Shown piece by piece: positions 54,526 to 62,745 of a DNA stretch of 64,000 nucleotides. Each line of letters begins with the position of its first letter. The stretch's first letter is position 1. The stretch spans positions 1,731,001-1,795,000 of the forward strand of contig NZ_CP084541.1 in NCBI RefSeq assembly GCF_020410765.1, given 5' to 3'. A program made the translations under genes and the position numbers. The stretch comes from Streptomyces marincola. GTDB lineage: Bacteria; Actinomycetota; Actinomycetes; Streptomycetales; Streptomycetaceae. The notes under the pieces were generated by a model. That model had not been told where the DNA came from. It worked only from the letters and a program-made list of their open reading frames with translations, and did not search any database.

Positions 54526-55406
54526 CCGCGGGACCCGGAGGCTTCCGGCTGCTCGCGCAGGGCGTGACGGGCCACGGCAAGGCGCACGGCCAGGACAGCC
54601 ACGCGGCGTTCCACGGGCCGGGCGGCGCGGTGGTGCTCGCCGTCGCCGACGGCCACGGGGCCGCGCGCCACTTCCGCAGCGACCTCGGGTCGCGGTGGGC
54701 CACCGAGGAGTTCGCCGTCTGCGCCCGCCACTTCCTCGCCCGCGCCCACGGCGACGCGGCCGGGGGCCGGGGACAGCAGGCCGCCGGCGCGCCCGCTGGC
54801 CTGCCGGTGCTGCGCGAACTGGCGCGCGACCTGCCGCGCCGCCTGGTCCACGGCTGGCGGCAGCGCGTCGCCCGGCACGAGGCCAGCTCGCCGGCCCACG
54901 GGCGCGGCGGGCAGCCGCCCGCGTTCGACGTCTACGGCAGCACCGTGCTCGGCGCGGTCCTCACCCCTGAGCTGCTGGTCTGCTGGCAGCTCGGGGACGG
55001 CGACGTCACGCTGGTGTGGGAGGACGGCCCGCCGCACGCTCCGCTGTACGCGGGCCAGGACCTCGGCGACGAGACCGAGTCGCTGTGCCAGCCGGAGGCG
55101 TGGCCGCGCGTGCGCGTGCACTGGCAGCCTCTGACCGGCGGCGGGCCGCCGCCCGCCGTGCTGCTGTCCACGGACGGGCTGTCGAAAAGCTTCGCGGACC
55201 GCGACGGGTTCCTGTCCTTCGCGCGCGGCGTGCGCGACCGCGCCGCGGCGGAGGGCACCGACCGGGTGCAGGACCAGCTGGCCGACTGGCTCGGCCACGC
55301 GGCGGCGCACTCGGGCGACGACACCACCCTGGTGGGGGCCATCCCCGTGCCCGGCCGGGCGACGGGGCACGAACACGACCGCAGTGACGAGGGGAACGGG
55401 GCATGA
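54522..55406 (+). CDS. PP2C-family protein phosphatase of the TerY-P triad
   Basis: 294-residue soluble PPM phosphatase. Metal sites are visible in VLAVADGHGAARHF, YGSTVLGAVL, LLSTDGLSKSF and SGDDTTLVGA. It should reverse the action of the neighbouring kinase, possibly on the vWA or proline-rich protein. Starts and stops overlap neighbours by 4 bases (GTGA, ATGA), so all three proteins of the triad are coupled. Confidence 0.92.
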   Translation: MTAGPGGFRLLAQGVTGHGKAHGQDSHAAFHGPGGAVVLAVADGHGAARHFRSDLGSRWATEEFAVCARHFLARAHGDAAGGRGQQAAGAPAGLPVLRELARDLPRRLVHGWRQRVARHEASSPAHGRGGQPPAFDVYGSTVLGAVLTPELLVCWQLGDGDVTLVWEDGPPHAPLYAGQDLGDETESLCQPEAWPRVRVHWQPLTGGGPPPAVLLSTDGLSKSFADRDGFLSFARGVRDRAAAEGTDRVQDQLADWLGHAAAHSGDDTTLVGAIPVPGRATGHEHDRSDEGNGA

Positions 55407-56764
55407 GCGGCACGAGGACGACCAACGGGATGCTGGAGGCGGGCACCCGGCTGACGACGGAGCGCGGCGAGGAGGTCACCGTGCGCGGCCTCATCGGCTC
55501 GGGCGGGCAGGGGGAGGTCTACGAGGTGGAGGGCCCGGCCGGGCCGCAGGCGCTCAAGTGGTACTTCCCGCAGCTCGCCGACGCCCAGCGGTGGCGCATC
55601 CTGGAGACGCTGGTGGACCGCTCCTGGGGCGACGACCGCTTCCTGTGGCCGCGTGCCATCGTCGCGCAGCAGTCCCTGGCGAGCTTCGGCTACGTGATGG
55701 ACCTGCGCCCGTCCCGGTTCCACGACCTGCCGGCGCTGCTGCGCCGGGACCCCGCGGTGTCCGCCGCGACCCCGCGTTCGCTGATCACCACGGCGCTGAA
55801 CACGGTCGAGGCGTACCTCAGCCTGCACGCGCAGGGCATCGCGTACCGCGACATCAGCTGGGGCAACGTGTTCTTCGACCCGGTCAACGGCGACGTCCTG
55901 GTGTGCGACAACGACAACGCGGTGGTCGAGGGCGAGTCGGCCGGCATCGCGGGCACGATGAACTTCATGGCGCCCGAACTGGTGCGGCGCGACCCGGGCG
56001 CGGTGCCCGGCATCCAGAGCGACCTGCACTCGCTCGCGGTGCTGCTGTTCTACCTGCTGATGAACCACCACCCGTTCGACGGCGCGCTTGAGCTGCGCAT
56101 CCACTGCATGGACGAGAAGGCGCAGCGGAAGCTGTACGGCACCGAGCCGCTGTTCGTGTACGACCCGCACCGCACGGCGAACCGCCCCGTGCCGGGCGAG
56201 CAGGACACCGTCATCGCGACGTGGGGCGTGCTGCCGCCGGTGCTGCGCGACCTGTTCGTGCGGACGTTCACCGAGGGTCTGAACGCGCCGTCGCGGCGCG
56301 TGCGCGAGTCGGAGTGGCGGGACGCGCTCAGCGCCGTGCGGGACGCGATCGTGCCGTGCGGGAACTGCGGCAAGCAGAACATGGCCGAGCCCGGCGGCGG
56401 CGCGCCCGAATGCTGGAAGTGCCGCCGCCCCGTGGGGCTGCCGCTGCGGCTCGAACTGGCCGCGGGCAAGGGCAGCCGCCGCACGCGCCGCGACGTGCGG
56501 CTGAACCGGGGCGCGGAGCTGTACGCGCACCACATGGCCGAGGACCCGGAGCGGCACGACTTCACCGCCGTGGTCGGCGAGGTGACGGCGCACCCGACGG
56601 CGCCCGGCCGGCTGGGGCTGACCAACCGCTCGGCGGGGCTGTGGCGGCTGCGGCGGGCCGACGGCCAGGAACTGGAGGTGCCGCCCGGCCGCACGGCCGC
56701 GCTGCGCCCCGGCGTGTTCCTCGAACTCGGCGACGGCGTCGAGGGCGTCGTCCGGGAGAGCTGA
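55403..56764 (+). CDS. Protein kinase with C-terminal zinc ribbon (TerY-P triad)
   Basis: 453 residues. The kinase domain (25-310) shows the glycine loop GSGGQGEVY (32-40), Lys52 in ALKWY, the catalytic loop YRDISWGN (Asp150, Asn155; Tyr replaces the usual His) and DND (169-171) in place of DFG, then GTMNFMAPE. A zinc ribbon follows with Cys319/322 and Cys337/340, and a beta-rich C-terminal domain (about 355-453). Kinase plus zinc ribbon beside vWA and PP2C is the defining make-up of TerY-P systems. No membrane helix, unlike PknB-type kinases. Confidence 0.9.
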   Translation: MSGTRTTNGMLEAGTRLTTERGEEVTVRGLIGSGGQGEVYEVEGPAGPQALKWYFPQLADAQRWRILETLVDRSWGDDRFLWPRAIVAQQSLASFGYVMDLRPSRFHDLPALLRRDPAVSAATPRSLITTALNTVEAYLSLHAQGIAYRDISWGNVFFDPVNGDVLVCDNDNAVVEGESAGIAGTMNFMAPELVRRDPGAVPGIQSDLHSLAVLLFYLLMNHHPFDGALELRIHCMDEKAQRKLYGTEPLFVYDPHRTANRPVPGEQDTVIATWGVLPPVLRDLFVRTFTEGLNAPSRRVRESEWRDALSAVRDAIVPCGNCGKQNMAEPGGGAPECWKCRRPVGLPLRLELAAGKGSRRTRRDVRLNRGAELYAHHMAEDPERHDFTAVVGEVTAHPTAPGRLGLTNRSAGLWRLRRADGQELEVPPGRTAALRPGVFLELGDGVEGVVRES

Positions 56765-56788
56765 CCCGCGCCCGCGCGGGCGGGCCGC

Positions 56789-56819
56789 TTGACCTTGACA
56801 TCGTGGCAAGGTCTTCCCT
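56789..56819 (+). promoter_or_regulatory. MerR-type promoter with inverted-repeat operator
   Basis: A -35 TTGACC (56789-56794) is followed by a perfect 7-bp inverted repeat, GACCTTG at 56791-56797 and CAAGGTC at 56807-56813, which fills the spacer. A weak -10 region lies at 56814-56819, giving the stretched 19-bp spacing MerR proteins work on. A MerR gene is the second gene downstream. Confidence 0.7.
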
Positions 56820-56840
56820 GGGGGCGAGGAGGTGGTCACG

Positions 56841-57506
56841 ATGACCCCGTCGAGAAAGAACGCGCCGCGTGCGCTCCTTGAGCTGGAGAACGGCGACCCG
56901 TCGGTCCGGTTGCGGGCCGCGCTCGCGGTCGGCTCGGCCCCCGACCCGGCGTTCGTCGGCACGCTCGTCGAGCGCTGCGCGGTGGAGCCCGAGTTCTTCG
57001 TCCGCGACATGCTGACGTGGGCCCTCACCCGCCACGCGGCGTCGGACACGGTCCCCGTGCTGCTCGGGGAGGTCCGCTCGGAGCGCGCGCAGGCGCGGAG
57101 CCAGGCGTTGCACACCCTGTCCAAGATCGGGGACCGGCGGGCGTGGCCGGCGATCACGCCGGCGCTGCTCGCCGACGCCGAGGACGAGGTGGCCCGCGCC
57201 GCCTGGCGGGCGGCGGTCGTGCTCGTGCCCGAGGGCGAGGAGCGCGCGCTGGCGGCGCGGCTGGCGGCGCAGCTGGGGCGCGGCGGGCACGAGACGCGGC
57301 TGAGTCTGAGCCGGGCGCTGATCGGGCTCGGGGAGGCGATGCTGCCCGCCCTCGGCACCGCGACGCAGCATCCCGACGCGGACGTGCGCGCGCACGCCAT
57401 CGCCACGCAGCGGCTGTGGCGCGACCCGGACGCCGGGTTCCGGTCCGCGATCGAGGAGGCGAAGCGCGTCGTGGCCCTCGACGGGGCCCCTGCCGGGGGA
57501 CAGTGA
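56841..57506 (+). CDS. HEAT-repeat protein
   Basis: 221 residues of helical repeats (ALLELENGDPSVRLRAALAVG, MLTWALTRHAASDTVPVLL, LHTLSKIGDRRAWPAITPALL, RLSLSRALIGLGEAMLPALG), a HEAT/PBS-lyase type solenoid for protein contact. GGAGG lies 8 bases before the ATG. First gene of a two-gene operon with a MerR regulator under a MerR-type operator. Pairs of this kind are frequent in streptomycetes; function unknown. Confidence 0.85.
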   Translation: MTPSRKNAPRALLELENGDPSVRLRAALAVGSAPDPAFVGTLVERCAVEPEFFVRDMLTWALTRHAASDTVPVLLGEVRSERAQARSQALHTLSKIGDRRAWPAITPALLADAEDEVARAAWRAAVVLVPEGEERALAARLAAQLGRGGHETRLSLSRALIGLGEAMLPALGTATQHPDADVRAHAIATQRLWRDPDAGFRSAIEEAKRVVALDGAPAGGQ

Positions 57507-57509
57507 ACC

Positions 57510-58520
57510 GTGCTGATCGGTGAGGTGGCGCGGCGTTCCGGGGTGAGCGCCCGCATGCTCAGGCACTACGAGTCGCTCGGCCTGCTGCGTCCCGCGGGCC
57601 GCAGCGGCTCGGGCTACCGGGAGTACGCGGACGAGGACGTCCGGCGCATCTTCCACATCGAGAGCCTGCGGTCGCTGGGGCTGTCGCTGCGCGACATCGG
57701 GCGCGCGCTCGACGACCCCGGCTTCGCGCCCGCCGAACTCGTCGACAGCCTCATCCGCGGGACGCGCGAGCGCATCGCGGCGGAGACCGAGCTGCTCACC
57801 CGGCTCCGCCGGATCGAGGCCGCGGAACCCGCCGGGTGGGAGGAGGCCCTGCGGATCGTCGCGCTGCTCCGGGCCCTGGCGTCCAGGAGCGCCGGGGAAC
57901 GGCAGCGCGCGGCCCTGGCCTCGGCGCGGGACGGGTCCGGGTCCTTGCCGGTCGAGGCGCTGGTCGAGGCCGTGCTGCACGAGCCGGACCCGAACGTCGC
58001 CGGTGCCCTGCGCTGGGCCCTGGCGCGGTCGGGGGCGGACGGGCTCGCGCTGCTGGCGGAGGGGCTTGGCGCCCCGGCGGCCGAAGTGCGCGAACGCGCG
58101 GTCCTGTCCGTCGCCGAGATCCCCGGCGAGGAGGCGACCGCGCTGCTGAAGGACGCGCTCGCGCACCCCGACGCCCCGGTCCGGCGGCACGCGGCCCTGG
58201 CGCTCGGGGGGCGGGGGGTGGCCGACGCGGTTCCGATGCTCATCGGCATGGTCGTCGACGGGAGGAACGACGTCGACGCGGCCGACGCGCTCAGCACGCT
58301 GGCGGGTGATGCCGCGTCGGCGGACCGGATCGCCGCAGGGCTCGTCGAGCGCCTCGCCCACGCCGCCCCTGGGTCGCCCGCACGCGGGCGGCTGGCGCAG
58401 GCGCTCGCGTGCGTCCCCGGGGACGGCGCGGCTTCCGCCCTCGCCGCGCTCACGCGCGACGAGGACCGTGCCGTCGCGCTCACCGCCACCTCCGTGCTCC
58501 GGCGGCGCGCGGCGCGGTAG
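57510..58520 (+). CDS. MerR-family regulator fused to HEAT-like repeats
   Basis: 336 residues. An N-terminal MerR winged helix (LIGEVARRSGVSARMLRHYE, YREYADEDVRRI, SLRSLGLSLRDIGRAL) and dimer helix are followed from about residue 130 by HEAT-like repeats resembling those of the preceding protein (LLKDALAHPDAPVRRHAALALG). It lacks an obvious cysteine metal site, so it may sense a protein or peptide. Starts 3 bases after the HEAT gene stop with GGGGGA upstream; likely autoregulates through the operator in front of the pair. Confidence 0.87.
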   Translation: MLIGEVARRSGVSARMLRHYESLGLLRPAGRSGSGYREYADEDVRRIFHIESLRSLGLSLRDIGRALDDPGFAPAELVDSLIRGTRERIAAETELLTRLRRIEAAEPAGWEEALRIVALLRALASRSAGERQRAALASARDGSGSLPVEALVEAVLHEPDPNVAGALRWALARSGADGLALLAEGLGAPAAEVRERAVLSVAEIPGEEATALLKDALAHPDAPVRRHAALALGGRGVADAVPMLIGMVVDGRNDVDAADALSTLAGDAASADRIAAGLVERLAHAAPGSPARGRLAQALACVPGDGAASALAALTRDEDRAVALTATSVLRRRAAR

Positions 58521-58608
58521 CGGCCCCTGGGCAACGCCCCGCACGGCACGGCGGGTTCGCGCCCCCACCGGTCCGCCGGCGGCGCGGCGGCCCTCGGCGG
58601 GCGCGCGG

Positions 58609-60708
58609 TCAGTCGCGCGAGCGGCGCGCGGCCAGGGCGGCCGTCCTGTCCACCGCGCGGCGCGCGTAGTGCAGGGCGAGCCGCGGCAGCGGCAGGGCGG
58701 GCAGCCGGGCGCCGGTGGGCGCGCTGGTGGCGAACGTCGCGTCCGGCCTGGCCACCGGCACGGCCGTCACGCTCCACTCGGCGCGGTCGACGGGTATCAG
58801 CAGCGGACCCGCGCCGTGCAGGCTGCGCGGCACGCGGCGTTCCTCGCGCCGCCCGCCGCTCTCCCACCTCAGCAGCACGAGCACGGCGGGCTCAGGCCAC
58901 GCGAACGCGACCTCCGCGAGGTCGGGCCCGCGCCTGCGGGCCGTCAGGTCCGCCACCTCGCCCAGCGTCTCGATCAGCGCGGAGGGGCCGGCCACGGCCC
59001 GCTCCCCCAGCACGCTGACCGCCGTCACGCGCAGCGCGGCGCGGCGCGGCGGCAGGACGGTGGCGGCCCGGCCGTTCCCCTCCCCGTGGAGGAAGGACAG
59101 GCCGGGCAGCGCCTGCGAGACGTCCTCGCCGGGCTCGGGGGCCCGGCCCCGCCACACCGCGAGGCGCGCCTCGCCGCGCGCGGGCAGCCGGCAGCCGAGC
59201 GACACCCGGCCGTCCTTTGTCGTGGTGAGCGCGACGTCCCCCGGCACGGGCGCGGGCCAGTCCTCCGCGGTGCCGGTGACCCGTTGCCCGGCCGACCACA
59301 CCGGCTCGCCGTCCTCCCCGGGGTAGGCGCTGGTCACGAGGTAGGTGTGGCTGCCGGCGGGCAGCGGCCGGTCGGTCAGCCCGTCGGGCCCGCAGTCGAC
59401 GCGCGGGCCGGTGCCGCCGCCCGGCGCGTCGAGCCGCACGGCGCGCACGGCCGTCGCGGCCGGGTGCGGGCGCCACCGCAGCCGCAGGCCGTCCGGCACC
59501 GCGACGGCCCGGGCACCGGTCACCTCGGGGGTGACCCGCAGCGCGGCGGTGGCGCGGGCGATGCCCGCGACGCGCCGCCCGTCCCAGGGCACGACGGCGT
59601 ACCGCAGCACGCGCCCCGTGGGCGGCTCGGGATCGCGCACGACGTGCGTGCCGGCGCGCGGCGCCGGGATCGCGCCCTCGGCCGGCGCGGGGACGGGCAC
59701 CTCGACGGCCGTTTCCGGGCCGTCGGCCTCGGCCCAGCGCAGCACCAGGAAACGGGCGGCGCGGCCGGGCGCCGACCAGGACAGCCTGACGCCCCCCTGC
59801 GCCTCGACCACCGCGGCCACGGGGGCGGTGGTGCCGCTGTCCCCCGAGGCGACGGCGGCGGCGAGCAGCGCGGCGCGGGCCGCCTCGTCGTCCGCGACCG
59901 TCCGCGCGGCGCGCAGGCACGCGGTCGCGGCGGCCCGGTGCCGGCCGGCGGCGGTGTGCCGCGCGGCATCGGCGAGTTCCCGTGCGACGTCGCGGAACGC
60001 GGTGTCGATGCCCGACCGCAGGCGCGCGAGCCCGGGGTCGGCCGAGGCGGCCGGTATCGTGCCGATCAACCGCCGCGCCCGGCGCAGGTGGTGCGCGCGG
60101 TGGGCGTCGGCCAGTTCCTCGGCCGCCTCGCGGGCCGCTCCCGGCGGCGGGAAGCCGGCGGCGACCGCGTCGGCCAGCAGGTCGGCCTCGGCGCGGTCGA
60201 CGCCGAGCGCGAGGGCCGCCGCACCGGTGGGCGGCCCCTCGTCGGTGAGCAGGCAGGACAGTTGGTACAGGGTGAGGCGCCGCAGGGCCATCGGGTCCTC
60301 GTCGGCGGCCCGCGCCAGCCGGTCGAGCACGTGCCGGGCCGCCCCGGCCCGCGCGTCGCCCGACGCCTCCCAGCGGGCCGCGGCCCTGAGGCATTCGGCC
60401 GCGTCGGCGCGGCGCAGGTCGTGGCCGCGCTCCGGCGGCAGCCACAGGCCGTCGAGAACGCGGAACCCCGGCTCCGCGCCGTCCGGCTCGGCCGACGCCG
60501 CGGGACGGTAGGCGGCCTCGGCGGCGCGCGGCGGCAGCAGCGCCTCGACGACGTGCCGGAACCCGCCGTCGGCGAGGTGGCGGCACAGCGTGCCGTACTC
60601 GGGGACGGCGGGGAACAGCGGCAGCCAGGGCAGCGGCGCGCTCCGCGCCCCTGCTCTGCGACCCGGGCGCCAGGGCCCGGCGGTGGCTGCGTCCACGGTG
60701 GCGGTCAT
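58609..60708 (-). CDS. Large fibronectin-III/beta-sandwich repeat protein
   Basis: 699 residues without signal peptide or membrane helix. The first 280 residues are helical (AHRAHHLRRARRLIGTIP, DAARHTAAGRHRAAATACLR). The rest is a chain of fibronectin-III-like beta units recognisable by repeated GxRLSW/xLRLRW strands and closing YAVVPWD, YLVTSAYPG-type strands. The ATG overlaps the stop of the MotB-like gene. It forms a three-gene unit with two membrane proteins. I recognise the architecture but not a function; a cytoplasmic scaffold is the best guess. Confidence 0.75.
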   Translation of the reverse strand: MTATVDAATAGPWRPGRRAGARSAPLPWLPLFPAVPEYGTLCRHLADGGFRHVVEALLPPRAAEAAYRPAASAEPDGAEPGFRVLDGLWLPPERGHDLRRADAAECLRAAARWEASGDARAGAARHVLDRLARAADEDPMALRRLTLYQLSCLLTDEGPPTGAAALALGVDRAEADLLADAVAAGFPPPGAAREAAEELADAHRAHHLRRARRLIGTIPAASADPGLARLRSGIDTAFRDVARELADAARHTAAGRHRAAATACLRAARTVADDEAARAALLAAAVASGDSGTTAPVAAVVEAQGGVRLSWSAPGRAARFLVLRWAEADGPETAVEVPVPAPAEGAIPAPRAGTHVVRDPEPPTGRVLRYAVVPWDGRRVAGIARATAALRVTPEVTGARAVAVPDGLRLRWRPHPAATAVRAVRLDAPGGGTGPRVDCGPDGLTDRPLPAGSHTYLVTSAYPGEDGEPVWSAGQRVTGTAEDWPAPVPGDVALTTTKDGRVSLGCRLPARGEARLAVWRGRAPEPGEDVSQALPGLSFLHGEGNGRAATVLPPRRAALRVTAVSVLGERAVAGPSALIETLGEVADLTARRRGPDLAEVAFAWPEPAVLVLLRWESGGRREERRVPRSLHGAGPLLIPVDRAEWSVTAVPVARPDATFATSAPTGARLPALPLPRLALHYARRAVDRTAALAARRSRD

Positions 60709-61217
60709 CTCGGCGCGGTGTAGAAGTAGACCCACAGCCGGGCGCTGTTCGCCGGTTCCCCGAGGTCGTGGAAGTCCTCCCGGGTGATGTCGGGCGAGAA
60801 CATGTCCGGACGGGCCTCGTTGAGCAACGAGTTGACGCGCCCGGCGTACCCGGTACCGCCCTGGCTGCCGCCGAACGTCAGGACGAACGCCGCCTCGCGC
60901 CCCTCCCACGCGTCGGTGGCGGCGGCGATCTGCTCGACGAGCCAGGCGGGATCGGTGCCCCGCACCTCGAACTGCACCGGGTCGCGTTCCACGCCCCGCG
61001 GGCCCTCGGGCTCGGGCGGCTCCGCCGGCGGGTCGGCCGGCTCGGTGGGCTCGGGCACCTCCGGGTCGGGCTCCCCTGCGGCGAGCGGATCGGCCTGCCC
61101 GCTCATGGACACCAGCGCGAGCACGAGCAGCAGGTCGGCGAACAGCCAGCCCGCCAGCGCCGTCAGCCCCATGCGGCGCCGCGGACGCCCGGGGCGCCGC
61201 AGGCGGGCGGCGGTCAC
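60705..61217 (-). CDS. Single-TM protein with MotB/ZorB-like features
   Basis: 170 residues. A basic N-terminus (RPGRPRRR) precedes one membrane helix, GLTALAGWLFADLLLVLALV (residues 17-36), with a lone Asp28 in the position of the MotB proton-carrying aspartate. An acidic/proline linker follows, then a small domain (90-170) with AAFVLTFGGSQGGTGYAGR and RLWVYFYT. This could be a reduced OmpA/MotB-like fold, but peptidoglycan-binding motifs are not clear. GTG start overlaps the stop of the coiled-coil membrane protein. Similarity to stator subunits is inference. Confidence 0.68.
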   Translation of the reverse strand: MTAARLRRPGRPRRRMGLTALAGWLFADLLLVLALVSMSGQADPLAAGEPDPEVPEPTEPADPPAEPPEPEGPRGVERDPVQFEVRGTDPAWLVEQIAAATDAWEGREAAFVLTFGGSQGGTGYAGRVNSLLNEARPDMFSPDITREDFHDLGEPANSARLWVYFYTAPR

Positions 61218-62524
61218 CGGCCCGCTCCCTGGGCGCTGGGCCGGGGCCCCGGCACGGCGCCGAACCCGGGCGCGCGCCCGGTCAGTTCCCGCACGCCCGA
61301 GTCGACGCGGGCCGCGGCGTCCTGCCAGTGCGCGGCGGCCACGTCCCAGCGTTCCGCCGCGTCGCGCATCCCGCTCACCGCGTCGTCGGTGCGCGAGGCG
61401 CTGTGCCTGACCGCCTCGGCCGCCTCCTCGGACGCCCGGGTCGCGGCCTGCGTGCTGGCCGTCAACTCCCGCTGCACGGTGGTCAGTTCCGCGAGAGCTG
61501 ACTCGATCTGCTGCCCCATGCGCGTGATGCGCTCGCCCACGTCGCGCACCTCGGCCGCGCTGGCCGCGCTCACGCGCGCGGTCTCCGCCTGCCCGGCCTG
61601 CACGGCCGCTTCGAGGCGCACGGTGGCCGCGCCGAGCGGCGCCGCCGCGTCCGCGATGCGCTGGGCGGCGACGCGCAGCTCCGTGGTGGCGTCGTGCGCG
61701 GCGGTGGTCGCGGTGGCCAGGGTGCGCTGCCCGTCGGTCGCCTTGCGCACCAGGTTGCCGAGCCGGCCGGCCGCCTTGGCCAGTTCTCCGGTGAACTGCC
61801 CGGGCGCGCTCAGGCGCCGCCCGGCCAGGGCCAGCTGGGTGCGGGTGAGTACGGAGGTGAGGCGGCCGAGCAGCCGTTCGCGGGCCGCCTGTTGCTCCTC
61901 CCACTCCCGCTCGCCGCGGCTCTTGGCGCGGGCGTGCCACAGGGCGAGCAGCACGAGCAGGGAGATGAGCACGACCGCCGTCAGCGCGACGTTGTCGAAC
62001 TGGCCGAGCGTGGACACCCTTCCGCCGAACCCGGTCTGCCACAGCTGGAGGAAGGGGCGCGTCGCCTGCTCCGGGTCCTCCCGGCTCAGTTCCTCATACG
62101 CGCGGCCCGCTTCGCGCAGGCCGAACCAGGTAACCAGCAGCGGTACGAACACCAGGACGCCGAGCACCGCTTCGAGCAGGTCGTCGCGGACCCGGCGGCG
62201 CCGCACCGCGGCCACCGCGTCGCGCAGCAGCCGACCGGGCGGGCGGCCCCGCAGACCGCGCAGGAACGCCGGGCTCAGCACGTGGCGCAGCGTACCGAGC
62301 GCGCCGCGCCCGGTCGGGGGCGGGGCGGCGGGTGCCGTGCTCTCCTGGCGCGCGAACGCGCGCAGCAGGTCGATGTCGGCCCACTCGGCGAGGTTGCGGT
62401 TCTGTTCGAGGTCGTCGGCGAGGCCGCGCAGTTCGGCGCGCCTGAGCGCGAGCAGTTCCTCGTCGGCCAGGGACCTCAGTTCCCTGGCCAGCTCCGTCGT
62501 GTCCGTCAACGGCGAGTTCTGCAC
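61214..62524 (-). CDS. Membrane protein with long coiled-coil tail, unknown function
   Basis: 436 residues. A charged helical N-terminus (TELARELRSLADEELLALRRAEL) is followed by a linker, two membrane helices (about 116-135 and 177-197) separated by a conserved-looking loop (RPFLQLWQTGFGG), and about 200 residues of Ala/Glu/Arg/Thr-rich heptad-like sequence predicted as coiled coil. The topology, membrane helices plus a long cytoplasmic tail beside a one-TM partner, recalls MotA/ZorA-like channel proteins, though only two helices are seen. First gene of the minus-strand triad. Confidence 0.72.
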   Translation of the reverse strand: MQNSPLTDTTELARELRSLADEELLALRRAELRGLADDLEQNRNLAEWADIDLLRAFARQESTAPAAPPPTGRGALGTLRHVLSPAFLRGLRGRPPGRLLRDAVAAVRRRRVRDDLLEAVLGVLVFVPLLVTWFGLREAGRAYEELSREDPEQATRPFLQLWQTGFGGRVSTLGQFDNVALTAVVLISLLVLLALWHARAKSRGEREWEEQQAARERLLGRLTSVLTRTQLALAGRRLSAPGQFTGELAKAAGRLGNLVRKATDGQRTLATATTAAHDATTELRVAAQRIADAAAPLGAATVRLEAAVQAGQAETARVSAASAAEVRDVGERITRMGQQIESALAELTTVQRELTASTQAATRASEEAAEAVRHSASRTDDAVSGMRDAAERWDVAAAHWQDAAARVDSGVRELTGRAPGFGAVPGPRPSAQGAGR

Positions 62525-62620
62525 TGTCGCGTTCCCCCCTGGGCCGAAGTACGCAGGACCCTACCCCACCCGTTCCGTTACCGGTCCCGGACAGGAGGAC
62601 GCCGGTGTGCGATGGGCCGG

Positions 62621-62673
62621 TTGCGGTCGGTCGCGAGTCATTTCCGGTCAACTTGCGGTCGTCATCCGGTCAA
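62621..62673. repeat. Short direct repeats upstream of the membrane triad
   Basis: TTGCGGTC occurs at 62621-62628 and 62653-62660; CCGGTCAA occurs at 62644-62651 and 62666-62673. They fall in the 221-base gap before the triad's first gene and could be binding sites for a regulator; significance uncertain. I see nothing else definite in the gap. Confidence 0.35.
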
Positions 62674-62745
62674 TGTCCCCGTCGCGGCCGGTCCGTTCCA
62701 GGACGCGCGGAACGCCGACATCCCCGTCCGGGGCGAATCCCGCGT

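Noticed and set aside
58609..62524. Calling the membrane triad a Zorya system
   Set aside because: Only two helices are seen in the ZorA-like protein, the OmpA-like peptidoglycan motif is not clear, and no ZorC/ZorD/ZorE helicase or nuclease partner is present.
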